Assembly (NCBI RefSeq): GCF_001510645.1
Contig: NZ_LMVB01000001.1
Location: 186,001-250,000, forward strand
Length of the DNA: 64,000 nucleotides
Source: Paenibacillus sp. FJAT-29882
GTDB lineage: Bacteria > Bacillota > Bacilli > Bacillales > DSM-1321
Direction of reading: 5' to 3'
In this document: positions 54,483 to 63,833 of the stretch, piece by piece
Position numbering within the stretch: position 1 is the stretch's first letter
Layout: every line of letters begins with the position of its first letter
The notes under the pieces: model-generated
Told to the model about the DNA's origin: nothing
The model's database searches: none
The model's input: the letters and a program-made list of their open reading frames with translations, nothing else
Program-made: the position numbers and the translations under genes

Positions 54483-55931
54483 CTATCCGGACTGGCGAAC
54501 AAGATGATCGGCAAGTCTTATAGCCAAAGCAGTACCGGAAAGAGTTGGACCAGCTGCTGTCAGGGTAGGGAGAACACTATTATCTGCTACATACAAACCT
54601 TGAACCCCATGTATTTGACCGTGACGATTTGTCGCTGAAGTTGCGGGATCATCCCCCATTCTGCAAGTACTAGCTTCATGCATATCTGAGCCAGGCGGTC
54701 GTAGAACTAAAGTAGACTCATCAAGAGTCACTCCCATAGCTGTGGCGGATTGCCTAATTCCTTGCTCAACTAGGCTAGCTGTCTGACGGTCTTGATTACT
54801 TAAAGAATATTGAACTTGTTGTAATGGTACACCGAATTCATCCTTTGCGGACGGATCAATGTACACTCTGTTCTCAGCACGGGGTTCAACTCTTCCAAAG
54901 GAAGCATAGACAACCATGAGCTGATCTTTAAGTGCCTTATCTTCAAATTGCTGATATGAAAAATATTGATCAGGCCCAAGAATCTGAATTTGATAAGGAG
55001 ACTCTTTCGTCTCAAATTTCAAAACAGCTAGGTTGCCAAGTTTATCAGAGAACTCCCATCTACTGATGGTTCCGATGGCAATGATGGACACATGGCCTGT
55101 TAAATAACGGCCGATAGCAGGCCCCTGGATCCCAGAATTAAGCAATAGACGTGGAGTCTCTAAAGTACTCGCAGATACTACCACATTTTTTGCTCGAATT
55201 GTGTGAGCCTTCTTGTCTTCAGAAAAAACCTCGACACCAGAAACTCTCCCATTCCCTGTCAATACTCTTGAGACATAAGCATTTACTGCGAGATCATATG
55301 GCCGGTCAAACTTGGCAGCGGCCAGAGCATTGATCGAACTATACCAAGGATTTGAATGAACTTCTCCTTGCCGGGAAGGTGTCATATCAAAAGCAAGTGG
55401 CATATCATCTGCTTCCAAAATACCACCTGCATGGAGTTGTTTTAACATCCTATTTTGCATCGATGAACCTTTAGCATAATCCGTTGTGACATGCAATAAT
55501 TTCTCAGCCATCCCATAATACACATTCAATTCCCCAGGATGGATCGGCCATTTATTAAGCTCAGATCGAATAGGTCTCGGAGTAGCTGCATTCCAAAACA
55601 AAGACCTCCCCCCAAGCGCGTATATCATTCTGGCTCCTGAAAATTGGGGTAAACGATCTTCGAAAGTCGTTGAATTGTCTGGAAGGAGCTCGTCTCGGGC
55701 TGTATTTACATTCTGTGTGGGAATGTTAAGGGCGTGAGAATGAAATAACTTATCCCCCTTTTCTACTATTCCGATCTTTTTAGCCCCTTGATTTTTCCAA
55801 AGTTCACAGAGCCTCTGTAAAGTTGCTCCCCCACCAGGACCGCTTCCCACAATAAGGACGTCGTAATTTGTCTTTGACATTTCTTCAAGTGACTTTGTAG
55901 GAATCCAATTATTTTTATATTTCACCACCAT
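54483..55931 (-). CDS. GMC-family FAD-dependent oxidoreductase
   Basis: 482 residues. FAD-binding YDVLIVGSGPGGGATLQRL near the N-terminus, FSGARMIYALGGRSLFWNAA (GMC signature region), C-terminal SDMHEASTCRMGDD holding the catalytic His, and GLYVADNSVLPTLTAAGPTL near the end. This is the bacterial branch that oxidises sugars or secondary alcohols. ATG at 55931 follows AAGGGGAGTGAC; frame opens at 55955. It lies among other oxidoreductases. Substrate unknown. Confidence 0.9.
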   Translation of the reverse strand: MVVKYKNNWIPTKSLEEMSKTNYDVLIVGSGPGGGATLQRLCELWKNQGAKKIGIVEKGDKLFHSHALNIPTQNVNTARDELLPDNSTTFEDRLPQFSGARMIYALGGRSLFWNAATPRPIRSELNKWPIHPGELNVYYGMAEKLLHVTTDYAKGSSMQNRMLKQLHAGGILEADDMPLAFDMTPSRQGEVHSNPWYSSINALAAAKFDRPYDLAVNAYVSRVLTGNGRVSGVEVFSEDKKAHTIRAKNVVVSASTLETPRLLLNSGIQGPAIGRYLTGHVSIIAIGTISRWEFSDKLGNLAVLKFETKESPYQIQILGPDQYFSYQQFEDKALKDQLMVVYASFGRVEPRAENRVYIDPSAKDEFGVPLQQVQYSLSNQDRQTASLVEQGIRQSATAMGVTLDESTLVLRPPGSDMHEASTCRMGDDPATSATNRHGQIHGVQGLYVADNSVLPTLTAAGPTLSGTALAIRLADHLVRQSG

Positions 55932-56045
55932 AGCCGTCACTCCCCTTAGAAACATTTCTTTTAAAGGTATGCTCGACTGTTTATTAATATGAAATGTAAA
56001 AAAAACAAGAAATAGTTAAAAACTATTCCTTGTTTTACTCTCTCT

Positions 56046-57176
56046 TTAATCTTCAATAGGAAACCATCCAGGTGTGTTCACAATCACTTGCCAAAGAGGA
56101 TCTGGCACGATAAGACGAGATTGAGCATCTTTTTTTAGTTTTGTCTCAATTTCAGACTCTCTTCCTTGCTTAACTTTCTCAACCCAATCAGGGTCGATGA
56201 TGAGTCCTCGACCGATTGCAATCATTGAAACACCACTTTGGATAGCTTTTAAAGCATCTTCTGCTGTGTAGATTGATCCTACACCAATCACAGGAACACT
56301 TTCTCCAACTCTCTCCTGAATAATTTCAAGGCGAGATCGGGAATCTTCAACACCCCGTCGTGGAGATGACCAGAACTCCCCTAAGGAGACATGGAGGTAA
56401 TCAAGCTCTTTACTAGCCAAAACATCCACTAATGCAAGAGTGTCTGCCATTGTAATTCCTGGTGTTTCAGGTTCCTCTGGTGAGAATCTATATCCAACGA
56501 GAAATGGTTCTTTCGCATGTTGGGCAACTACCTTTTTCACTTCATCTACAACAGCAATTGGAAATGTTAATCTTTTTTCAAAACTGCCGCCGTACTGATC
56601 TTCACGTCGGTTGGAATGTGGTGAAAAGAACTGCTGAATTAAATATCCATTAGCTCCATGTAATTCAACCCCATCAAATCCAGCTTCGATCGCTCTCCGG
56701 GTAGACTCGCCAAAATCACGAATAATGGATTGAATTTCTATCTCAGTCAAAGCGCGAGGAACTTGATCTGATACTACGCCTTGTTCTGCCGGAACAGCAC
56801 TAGCGCTTACAATTTCTCCATCTGGAACTAAATCTGGCGGACACATCCGACCACCATGGAAAATTTGCAGGACTGCTTTTGCTCCTTGTTCTTTAATAGC
56901 AGAAGCTAGTCTGCGTAAACTTGGAATCAAGTCATCACGATCGCTTCCAAATTCACCCTGAAATCCTTTTCCGTTAGCTGTGACATATGCACAAGCTGTG
57001 ACAACCATTCCGACTCCATTTGAACGGCGACTATAATACGCTATTTCCTCATCTGAGACTGTACCGTCTTGATTTGAAGAAAAATTGGTCATCGGTGCCA
57101 TAATGATACGATTATCTAATAGAATTCCACTTCGCAAGGTAATTGGCTGGAATAGTGTTTCATATTTTGAATTCAT
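56046..57176 (-). CDS. Old yellow enzyme family NADH:flavin oxidoreductase (YqiG-like)
   Basis: FMN enzyme of 376 residues with a TIM barrel: NRIIMAPMTNFSSNQDG, active-site GFDGVELHGANGYLIQQFFS (HGAN), and VPVIGVGSIYTAEDALKAI for the phosphate grip. ATG at 57176 with GGAGGTC upstream; the frame runs to 57239 through AT-rich leader. It follows the same strand as the GMC gene about 90 bases upstream of its start. Probably reduces enones or detoxifies electrophiles. Confidence 0.9.
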   Translation of the reverse strand: MNSKYETLFQPITLRSGILLDNRIIMAPMTNFSSNQDGTVSDEEIAYYSRRSNGVGMVVTACAYVTANGKGFQGEFGSDRDDLIPSLRRLASAIKEQGAKAVLQIFHGGRMCPPDLVPDGEIVSASAVPAEQGVVSDQVPRALTEIEIQSIIRDFGESTRRAIEAGFDGVELHGANGYLIQQFFSPHSNRREDQYGGSFEKRLTFPIAVVDEVKKVVAQHAKEPFLVGYRFSPEEPETPGITMADTLALVDVLASKELDYLHVSLGEFWSSPRRGVEDSRSRLEIIQERVGESVPVIGVGSIYTAEDALKAIQSGVSMIAIGRGLIIDPDWVEKVKQGRESEIETKLKKDAQSRLIVPDPLWQVIVNTPGWFPIED

Positions 57177-57509
57177 AATTCTCGACCTCCGTATATTAGT
57201 GAACCTCTTTATTATACTTTTACGATATAAAAGATACATTAAATATGCTTAAGTATTATTCAGTAAATTATTCATGGGAAAAGAGAGAATCAGGTTACTC
57301 CACAAGGACGCATTTCTATAATTGTGAAGTATTACACAAAATAAAACCCGCTTTTATTTTGTGCTACAGAATGAAATATAACGTATCATCACCCTAAATT
57401 TGTAGAGTTAACTTTGCAGAAGCTTTATATAATCCTGCAATAATATACTATATGCCATTTAATTTAAGATGTATGATTCTATGAAGATACCTCGAAAGGA
57501 GTTACCCTC

Positions 57510-58085
57510 ATGGATATTACATCATTATTATTTTACAGTTTTATTGTTACATTTACACCAGGACCTACTAACATCGTCATATTATCGACAGTGCATAATT
57601 TTGGGCCAAAAAAGGCAATGGAATATACGTATGGAGCAACGATTGCATTTGGTTCATTACTTGGTATTTCTGCTATGTTGAATACGGTGCTTATAACGGT
57701 CATACCAAAAATTTTAATTGGTATGCAGATTATCGGAACCATTTATATGTTATATCTCGCCTACCAAATTTACAAAATGGATACATCAGAACCAACTGAC
57801 AACAAAACTGGCACTTTTATCTCAGGCTTCCTGATGCAGTTTTTAAATCCAAAGGTAGTACTATTTACGCTGACTGTCATTCCTAGCTTTGTTTTGCCTT
57901 ATTATACCGACATACCAACTGTGACAATAAGTGTTATAGTTATAACTATTATTGGATTTTTAGCATTTATTACATGGGCTCTTTTCGGTGCAATCTTCAA
58001 GCAGTTTTTACAGAAGCATAAAAGAACAGTTAATGTAATAATGGCATTATGTTTAGTTTATGCTACAATCATGATCTGGATGTAG
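57510..58085 (+). CDS. LysE-family exporter
   Basis: 191 residues with six helices. YSFIVTFTPGPTNIVILSTV is the LysE/RhtB signature, and GFLMQFLNPKVVLFTL is the second conserved segment. GAAAGGAG precedes the ATG. An AraC regulator follows by 24 bases, a common pair in which the regulator senses the exported amino acid or related compound. Confidence 0.92.
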   Translation: MDITSLLFYSFIVTFTPGPTNIVILSTVHNFGPKKAMEYTYGATIAFGSLLGISAMLNTVLITVIPKILIGMQIIGTIYMLYLAYQIYKMDTSEPTDNKTGTFISGFLMQFLNPKVVLFTLTVIPSFVLPYYTDIPTVTISVIVITIIGFLAFITWALFGAIFKQFLQKHKRTVNVIMALCLVYATIMIWM

Positions 58086-58109
58086 GGTAGCGTTTAAGAG
58101 GTGAATTAA

Positions 58110-58886
58110 GTGGATAAATTTATCTATAAAAAGTCGGCAGATATTACTGCGTTGTCAGCGAGTATTACTGATTTTTCATATAAAAAGCACTCTCACAAGG
58201 AGTATGCAATAGGTGTAACATTGCGTGGTATTCAACATTATAACTTGGATGGCAGTTTACAATTATCCTATCAAAATGGTGTTATGCTTTTTAATCCAGA
58301 ACAGGCACATGACGGAATGGCACATGATGAGGCAGGCCTTGATTATGTGATGCTGTATATTGAGCCACAATTGTTTTTAGAGGCTACTCGGAAAAAGGAT
58401 ATCGTACGTTTTTCAACCCCTATTGTGTATGATTATAGACTTGAACAAAGAATAATAAGTCTTTCTCATGCAATATTAAGCGAAAAGGATGAGGCTTTTT
58501 GCAGTGAATTATTCTTATCCCTTACAGATAGCCTTATTCAAACGAATCTTTCTACAGACCTTAAGAAAGATAACGTTCTAATTGGAAAAGCAAAGGATAT
58601 GCTTCATGCCAACTTAGAAAATGTACTTAAACTTGACAAGATATGTAAAGAACTTGATTTATCAAAATTTCAGTTTATCAGGTTATTCAAGGCTCAGACT
58701 GGAATTACACCGTACCAATACTTTCTTAACTGCAAGATAGAACGTGCCAAGCAGTTAATAGAAAGAAATAGAGATATTTATTCTGCCGTAGCTGAATGTG
58801 GTTTTGTTGATTTAACCCATTTAAATAAACACTTTAAAAGCGTATATGGAACAACAGCATTTGAATATATGTCACATTTAAATTAA
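58110..58886 (+). CDS. AraC-family regulator
   Basis: 258 residues: N-terminal cupin (KKHSHKEYAIGVTLRG, LFNPEQAHDGM) and C-terminal double helix-turn-helix with LDKICKELDLSKFQFIRLFK and IYSAVAECGFVDLTHLNKHF. GTG start after GAGGTGAATTA. Cotranscribed with the LysE-family gene and probably its regulator. No close relation to the AraC gene at 25669. Confidence 0.92.
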   Translation: MDKFIYKKSADITALSASITDFSYKKHSHKEYAIGVTLRGIQHYNLDGSLQLSYQNGVMLFNPEQAHDGMAHDEAGLDYVMLYIEPQLFLEATRKKDIVRFSTPIVYDYRLEQRIISLSHAILSEKDEAFCSELFLSLTDSLIQTNLSTDLKKDNVLIGKAKDMLHANLENVLKLDKICKELDLSKFQFIRLFKAQTGITPYQYFLNCKIERAKQLIERNRDIYSAVAECGFVDLTHLNKHFKSVYGTTAFEYMSHLN

Positions 58887-58899
58887 GAGGGGAATAAAA

Positions 58900-58975
58900 T
58901 TGTCTTTAAAAGTAGGCGATATTATTAGATGTTTGCCAAAAAGAATCCCACTGCTTTAGCTGTGGGATTGGTCAA
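58900..58975. mobile_element. IS200/IS605-like end hairpin, copy 2, behind a truncated gene start
   Basis: AAGAGGGG and a TTG at 58900 start MSLKVGDIIRCLPKRIP, which ends at a TAG inside the hairpin AATCCCACTGC TTTA GCTGTGGGATT (58944-58969), followed by GGTCAATC. Copy 1 reads GGGAGTGGTCAGAA in the same place. The hairpin with CTTTTT on the minus strand can also terminate the metallo-hydrolase gene, so origin and function are both open. Confidence 0.45.
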
Positions 58976-58977
58976 TC

Positions 58978-59739
58978 TTAAAATGAGTATGTTTCGCCGT
59001 CATCTGGCACTAAAACATTAGAGGAGATTCCTTTTTCGTTAACAAAGCTTTTTAATTCTACTCTGGATAATGTCCAATGATTGACAGCTTCCATATGGCT
59101 AGCAATAATTTTTGCGTATGGGGCAGCCTTATACACTTCATAGACATCATCTTTCCCCATTACTAGAGAACCGCCTTCTAGGAATTGATTATCTCCAGCG
59201 TTTACAACAATGATTTCTGGTTTGTGTGTTTCGATTACTTGTTGAATCGCTTCATACCAAACCGTATCTCCAGCTACATATAAAGTTTTTTCATTTGGGT
59301 GTTTGAAGACAACGCCACACACTAGACCAGCAACTTTCAGTATTTCTCCTCTTCCATGCTCGCCTTTTGTTTTAGTCAATTGGATCCCCTCAAAAACTGT
59401 ATCTTCATGTAAAACTTCTACATTTTGAAAACCAGCGTTTCGAATTTCAGTAGCATCTTCTTCATTTTGTACAAACATTTTTATATCTTTTGACAATACA
59501 TCTATGGCAACATCATCCCAATGGTCTAAATGTAGATGCGTTACAATGACAGCATCTACATGATTAATGATATTATCAATTGATGTTGGTAAGCTAACTA
59601 AAGGATTATTTTGATCTTGTCTTAATGAATTGGGGAAAGGCGGGTAAGTACCCTTATCTGCTAAAAATGGATCAATTAAAAACTTTTTCCCTGCATATTC
59701 GACAACTAGTGTAGCATTTCGAATTTGTTCTATATTCAT
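58978..59739 (-). CDS. MBL-fold metallo-hydrolase (UlaG-like)
   Basis: 253 residues. Metal-binding THLHLDHWDD (His, His, Asp, His), later His in KTKGEHG, Asp in YVAGDTVWYE and a final His in ASHMEAVNHW. The N-terminus IRNATLVVEYAGKKFLIDPF is typical of the UlaG/YhfI-like branch. GGGAG site upstream. Substrate unknown. Divergent from an Lrp regulator, which may control it. Confidence 0.9.
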   Translation of the reverse strand: MNIEQIRNATLVVEYAGKKFLIDPFLADKGTYPPFPNSLRQDQNNPLVSLPTSIDNIINHVDAVIVTHLHLDHWDDVAIDVLSKDIKMFVQNEEDATEIRNAGFQNVEVLHEDTVFEGIQLTKTKGEHGRGEILKVAGLVCGVVFKHPNEKTLYVAGDTVWYEAIQQVIETHKPEIIVVNAGDNQFLEGGSLVMGKDDVYEVYKAAPYAKIIASHMEAVNHWTLSRVELKSFVNEKGISSNVLVPDDGETYSF

Positions 59740-59855
59740 ATTTATAACTCCCTTTTTTGATTTACGTATAGTTTATACTATGACTAACTAGCAGATACAT
59801 AGATAAAATCAAGTCTTTTTGCTGTTTGACTTGATAAATGAAAGGATTTGAATAA

Positions 59856-60266
59856 ATGTTAGATAGCACGGATATGCGTATCTTAGACGAACTATCCAAG
59901 AACAGTCGGATCACTATGAAAGAATTGGGGGAGAGAGTCCATTTGACTGGGCAAGCTGCTTCAGCAAGAGTTGCGAAATTAGAGGATAATGGGATTATTG
60001 AGGGTTATACAATTAAAGTGAATCAAGTTAAATTAGGGTGTTTTATACATGCTTTTATTACGATCATTACACAAAGTATGTATCATCAACCTTATCTCTC
60101 ATTTATAAAAATACAAGAACAATACATAATAAATAACTATAAAATCAGTGGGGATGGTTGTTACCTTCTCGAATGCAAATTTCCATCTAATGAATTATTA
60201 GACCAATTTTTAGAGGACTTAAACGAGCATGCAAACTATAAGTTATCGATTGTTATTAAGAAATAG
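59856..60266 (+). CDS. Lrp/AsnC-family regulator
   Basis: 136 residues: helix-turn-helix DELSKNSRITMKELGERVHL with TGQAASARVAKLEDNGII, then a RAM-type effector domain. Slightly short at the C-terminus. Divergent from the metallo-hydrolase with 116 bases between, so it probably controls that gene. A protein-like fragment overlaps its end on the other strand. Confidence 0.9.
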   Translation: MLDSTDMRILDELSKNSRITMKELGERVHLTGQAASARVAKLEDNGIIEGYTIKVNQVKLGCFIHAFITIITQSMYHQPYLSFIKIQEQYIINNYKISGDGCYLLECKFPSNELLDQFLEDLNEHANYKLSIVIKK

Positions 60267-60377
60267 CGCAGTAATAAAACTGACGAATGCTTGATCTGGG
60301 GTTTGATAATCCGGGATTTTCCGCAGCAACTCATTCATCCATGTTTCCACATCATTCAAAGTGGGGAGAACATAGTA
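60243..60377 (-). pseudogene. Unidentified protein fragment
   Basis: Minus strand frame PTLNDVETWMNELLRKIPDY then QTPDQAFVSFITA is clearly protein-like but has no start codon and a stop just upstream. It overlaps the end of the Lrp gene. Family not recognised; it looks like the tail of a lost gene. Confidence 0.35.
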
Positions 60378-60526
60378 TCAACATACATGAAGTGGATTCC
60401 TGCATAACACTCATGCGCTTAGACGGTAGTTTTGCTGACAAATGGTAGTTTGTTATAGGATAATGGTGATGTATTTGATGGGGAAAATATTAGGGGGGAA
60501 CTCCAAAAAGAAGGAAGTGCTAAACG

Positions 60527-61234
60527 ATGAATTTAGAAATGGTTATGCAGGAGCTTGAAGCCCTTGGCAAGGAACGAACTAAAAAAATGTACATATCCAA
60601 TGGTGCGCATGAGCCGCTTTTTGGCGTGGCAACAGGTGCAATGAAGCCAATAGCTAAGAAAATAAAAATCAATCAAACATTAGCTGAAGAGCTTTATGCC
60701 ACAGGGAACTACGACGCAATGTACTTTGCAGGCATTATTGCAGATCCAAAAGCCATGACAGAGTCGGATTTTGATCGTTGGATGGATTCGGCCTATTTTT
60801 ATATGCTGTCCGATTATGTGGTAGCAGTAACTTTAGCGGAAGCAGATATTGCACAAGAAGTTGCTGATAAATGGATCGCAAGCGGTAAAGAGCTGAGAAT
60901 GTCAGCGGGCTGGAGTTGTTACTGTTGGCTTTTAGGGAATCGCTCAGACGTTGAATTTTCCGAGAGCAAGATTGCCAACATGATTGAAATTGTGAAAAAT
61001 ACGATTCACGATTCGCCAGAACGAACGAAATCTGCTATGAATAATTTTCTATACACTGTTGGGATATCATATTTGCCGCTCCATGAAAAGGCGGTCGAAA
61101 CTGCAAAGGTAGTAGGTCCAGTAGAAGTCAAACGGGACAAGAAAAAAAGTAGTTTCCCACATGCTTACGAAAGTATTCAAAAGGAAGTAGATAAAGGGAA
61201 GCTTGGTTTCAAACGCAAATATGTAAGATGTTAA
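60527..61234 (+). CDS. AlkD-like DNA alkylation repair (HEAT-like) protein
   Basis: 235 residues, all-helical, matching the DNA-alkylation-repair family (AlkC/AlkD-like HEAT proteins). YISNGAHEPLFGVATGAMKP near the start and HDSPERTKSAMNNFLYTVGI near the end are characteristic. Members excise alkylated bases, but many are not active enzymes; the critical Trp/Asp set is not clear here. AAGGAAG precedes the ATG at some distance. Terminator follows. Confidence 0.85.
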   Translation: MNLEMVMQELEALGKERTKKMYISNGAHEPLFGVATGAMKPIAKKIKINQTLAEELYATGNYDAMYFAGIIADPKAMTESDFDRWMDSAYFYMLSDYVVAVTLAEADIAQEVADKWIASGKELRMSAGWSCYCWLLGNRSDVEFSESKIANMIEIVKNTIHDSPERTKSAMNNFLYTVGISYLPLHEKAVETAKVVGPVEVKRDKKKSSFPHAYESIQKEVDKGKLGFKRKYVRC

Positions 61235-61270
61235 ACAGTAGACTCTCATCAGGAACAATATTTAAATATC

Positions 61271-61312
61271 GAGGGCGTTGATCCAAGATGGATGGATGCC
61301 CTTTTTTTGTTG
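61271..61312 (+). terminator. Terminator after the AlkD-like gene
   Basis: Stem GAGGGC / GCCCT with weaker inner pairs, followed by seven T. Confidence 0.7.
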
Positions 61313-61376
61313 TAGTTATTTAACAATAGGAGCAGATTCGTGTAACAAGTTATTAATGGAATAGTTTAAAGGTATA

Positions 61377-61433
61377 GAATGTCAGCCCGGAGATATTTTA
61401 GAATACAAAAGTAATGAAGACAATCAAGAATAA
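61377..61433 (+). pseudogene. C-terminal remnant of a YozG-like regulator
   Basis: Reads ECQPGDILEYKSNEDNQE and stop, nearly the same as the end of the regulator at 6269 (ECQPGDLLEYRNDEDTQ). No helix-turn-helix precedes it. A yozG paralogue once stood here; no yoaS or yoaT remains. Nothing else is seen in 61235-61642. Confidence 0.8.
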
Positions 61434-61490
61434 TAGACAACAAATTTCTTCAAAAAATGCAGAGTTCCATGTTAAAGTGAAATAAATGAA

Positions 61491-61530
61491 AGGTGTTCAC
61501 AATTCATCTTTGTGAACGCCTATTTTTTAT
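61491..61530 (+). terminator. Terminator after the regulator remnant
   Basis: Arms AGGTGTTCAC and GTGAACGCCT with TATTTTTT. Confidence 0.75.
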
Positions 61531-61642
61531 CAAAGATACAGATTCTTTTTGAAAAATATTACAATTATTCAGAAAATTATATTATACTATAATAGATCTG
61601 AATAAATGATAGCGATTACAATTTGGTGAGAGGAGACTTTTT

Positions 61643-62899
61643 ATGTCTATTTCCAAAAGTGCATTACAGGATCCATACACAAACGAAACACATCAACAAA
61701 TGGTAGGAAAGAACCCTGCTCAAAAAGCAAAAAAACCAAGTGAAATTTTGCTAATTACGGTTTTAATGTTTGGTTATTCCTTGCTTTACATGGACAAAAA
61801 TATGATTTCGACAGCGATTATCCCTATTGCAGAGCAGTACAATTTCACAACAAGTCAGACAGGACTAATAATGAGTTTGTTTTTCTTAGGCTACTCCTTA
61901 ATGCAAATTCCAGGTGGATGGTTAGCAGATAAAATTGGCTATAAAAAGGTATTAATTATATCTCTTTCACTGATTACTGTATTTACATTTGCATTTGGTT
62001 TTGTAGGAAGTCTTCTTTTATTTATTTTGATTCGTTTCGCAGCAGGCGTTGGACATGCAGGCTATCCATCAAGTACGTCAAAAAGTATTGCAGTGAATTT
62101 CTCGAAAGATAGGCGGACTTTTATCCAATCTCTAATATTATCTACAAGCGGAATTGGAGGAATCCTAGCTTTCCTATTTGGAGCAAGACTAATAGATTTG
62201 GACTGGCACTATGCTTATTATGTATTAGGTACATTATTTTTCATTTCGTTAATATTGGTTATTTTCTTTGTGCCTAACGGTACTACAATAGAGAAAAGGA
62301 AGGTTGAACCAAAACAAACTAGTTTTAAATCAGTCATTTTGAATCGAAATGTAATCACTCTATTTATGGTTATGGTTTTAGTCAATATGGCTTTTTACGG
62401 AAATATGTCTTGGCTGCCATCTTTCTTAAAAGCAAAATTCGCATTATCGATAAGTACAGTTGGAACGATCCTAGCGATCAACGCTGTTGGGGGAACAATC
62501 GCTTCCTTATTAGCAGGAATTTTATTGACAAAATTTTTTGTTGATAAAGAAAAAGTATTATTTTTAAGTAGTTCGATTCTATCAGCTGCAGCGTTTGCAG
62601 GTTTGGTGCTTTCTGATTCATTGGCAGTATCTATTGGCTTGTTATATGTGCTTACATTTTTATTAACCATTATCTTTGTTGGGGTATTCTCTTGGCCACA
62701 CAAAATCCTGCCTGAAAAAGTAATTGGTTCATCCGTTGGGATTATCAATACGGGTTCGACACTTGGTGGCTTTGTTGCCCCAATGACTTTTGGCGCTTTA
62801 ATTACTCTATTTGGCGGATCTTTCTCAATCGTGTTTATCAGTTTGTCAGTAGTGATGGTTATCGCCGGGTTTATTGTTCTTACGGTTAAAACAAAATAA
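61643..62899 (+). CDS. MFS transporter, ACS-like
   Basis: 418 residues, twelve helices after a 35-residue cytoplasmic head. YSLLYMDKNMISTAIIPIAE in helix 1, GGWLADKIGYKKVLI in loop 2-3 and GVGHAGYPSSTSKSIA in helix 4-5 point to the anion:cation symporter-like (sialate, tartrate or glucarate-type) branch. GAGAGGAG precedes the ATG. Monocistronic. Substrate probably a small organic anion. Confidence 0.87.
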   Translation: MSISKSALQDPYTNETHQQMVGKNPAQKAKKPSEILLITVLMFGYSLLYMDKNMISTAIIPIAEQYNFTTSQTGLIMSLFFLGYSLMQIPGGWLADKIGYKKVLIISLSLITVFTFAFGFVGSLLLFILIRFAAGVGHAGYPSSTSKSIAVNFSKDRRTFIQSLILSTSGIGGILAFLFGARLIDLDWHYAYYVLGTLFFISLILVIFFVPNGTTIEKRKVEPKQTSFKSVILNRNVITLFMVMVLVNMAFYGNMSWLPSFLKAKFALSISTVGTILAINAVGGTIASLLAGILLTKFFVDKEKVLFLSSSILSAAAFAGLVLSDSLAVSIGLLYVLTFLLTIIFVGVFSWPHKILPEKVIGSSVGIINTGSTLGGFVAPMTFGALITLFGGSFSIVFISLSVVMVIAGFIVLTVKTK

Positions 62900-63107
62900 C
62901 GGGAGATCGATCCATTATAAAAAAAGAAAAGTGAAAAATATAGGTACATAAACACGCTTTTTATTTGCTCTCGTATCAAGATTTATAGAGTTCATTCAAT
63001 CAAACTTTATTTCAAAGCTACATGTACAGCTTCAAGTGTGGGACAGCATTTGTTCCATTCTAAAGAACGTAGAAAGAAATAGTATGACTAAACTATAAAA
63101 AATAAGA

Positions 63108-63170
63108 AGACCAGAGATATTACTCCATCAAAAATGAACATTTTAATGGAATAACATCTCTGGTCTTTTA
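63108..63170. terminator. Bidirectional terminator between convergent transporters
   Basis: Long stem with arms AAGACCAGAGAT and ATCTCTGGTCTT plus an inner TCCAT / ATGGA pair. Confidence 0.85.
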
Positions 63171-63833
63171 TAAAACTCCTTTAATTGCGATTATAAACTC
63201 ATATAAGAAGTATCCCGCAAAACCTATTAAAATAAATCCAGCGATGATGGATACCCATTTTATCATCGTTCGATTCATAATTTTTCTTGTTATCGTAACG
63301 ATTAATAGGAGACCAATATCATGGACTAGGATACCAGCTAATAAACCTGCTCCAACGATTAAAAATTTTGTCGGTTGTATAGACTCATAGGAATCGGCAA
63401 GTACAGCTCCAAAAACGGAAATCCAAAACACGAGATTTCCTGGTGAAATGGCTACTAGTAATCCATTACGATATGAGCTAAAAAATGATTGATTCGGTCT
63501 ATTACCAGTTAATGTAATATCCTGATCCGAGTTTTTGATAGAGTCATAACCTAAAAATGCTAAGAAACAGGCCCCAATTAGCCACATAGGTATTTGAATG
63601 TAAGGGGTAGAAAGTATAGATGCCAACCCTAAATATAAGGAAATAATTAATAAGAGATCGACCGTCATTCCACCTAATCCTACAGCCCATCCATGTAAAA
63701 AACCCTTTTTTAGACCTTGCTTCGTCATTTCAACAGTCATTGCTCCTACAGGCATGGCAATTGCCAGACCAGCTAGAAGATACGTAAAAAATAAACTCAA
63801 AAAGAACACATCTTTCAAATTTGATTCCTTCAT
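63168..63833 (-). CDS. LysE-family exporter (second, longer)
   Basis: About 221 residues with six helices: LAGLAIAMPVGAMTVEMTKQ then GLKKGFLHGWAVGLG is the LysE signature region, NGLLVAISPGNLVFWISVF the second conserved segment. The start is uncertain: ATG at 63833 with a weak site, or TTG at 63818 with AAGGAA 7 bases upstream; the frame opens at 63881. Amino acid or metabolite export is inferred from family. Nothing is seen between it and the window end. Confidence 0.88.
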   Translation of the reverse strand: MKESNLKDVFFLSLFFTYLLAGLAIAMPVGAMTVEMTKQGLKKGFLHGWAVGLGGMTVDLLLIISLYLGLASILSTPYIQIPMWLIGACFLAFLGYDSIKNSDQDITLTGNRPNQSFFSSYRNGLLVAISPGNLVFWISVFGAVLADSYESIQPTKFLIVGAGLLAGILVHDIGLLLIVTITRKIMNRTMIKWVSIIAGFILIGFAGYFLYEFIIAIKGVL

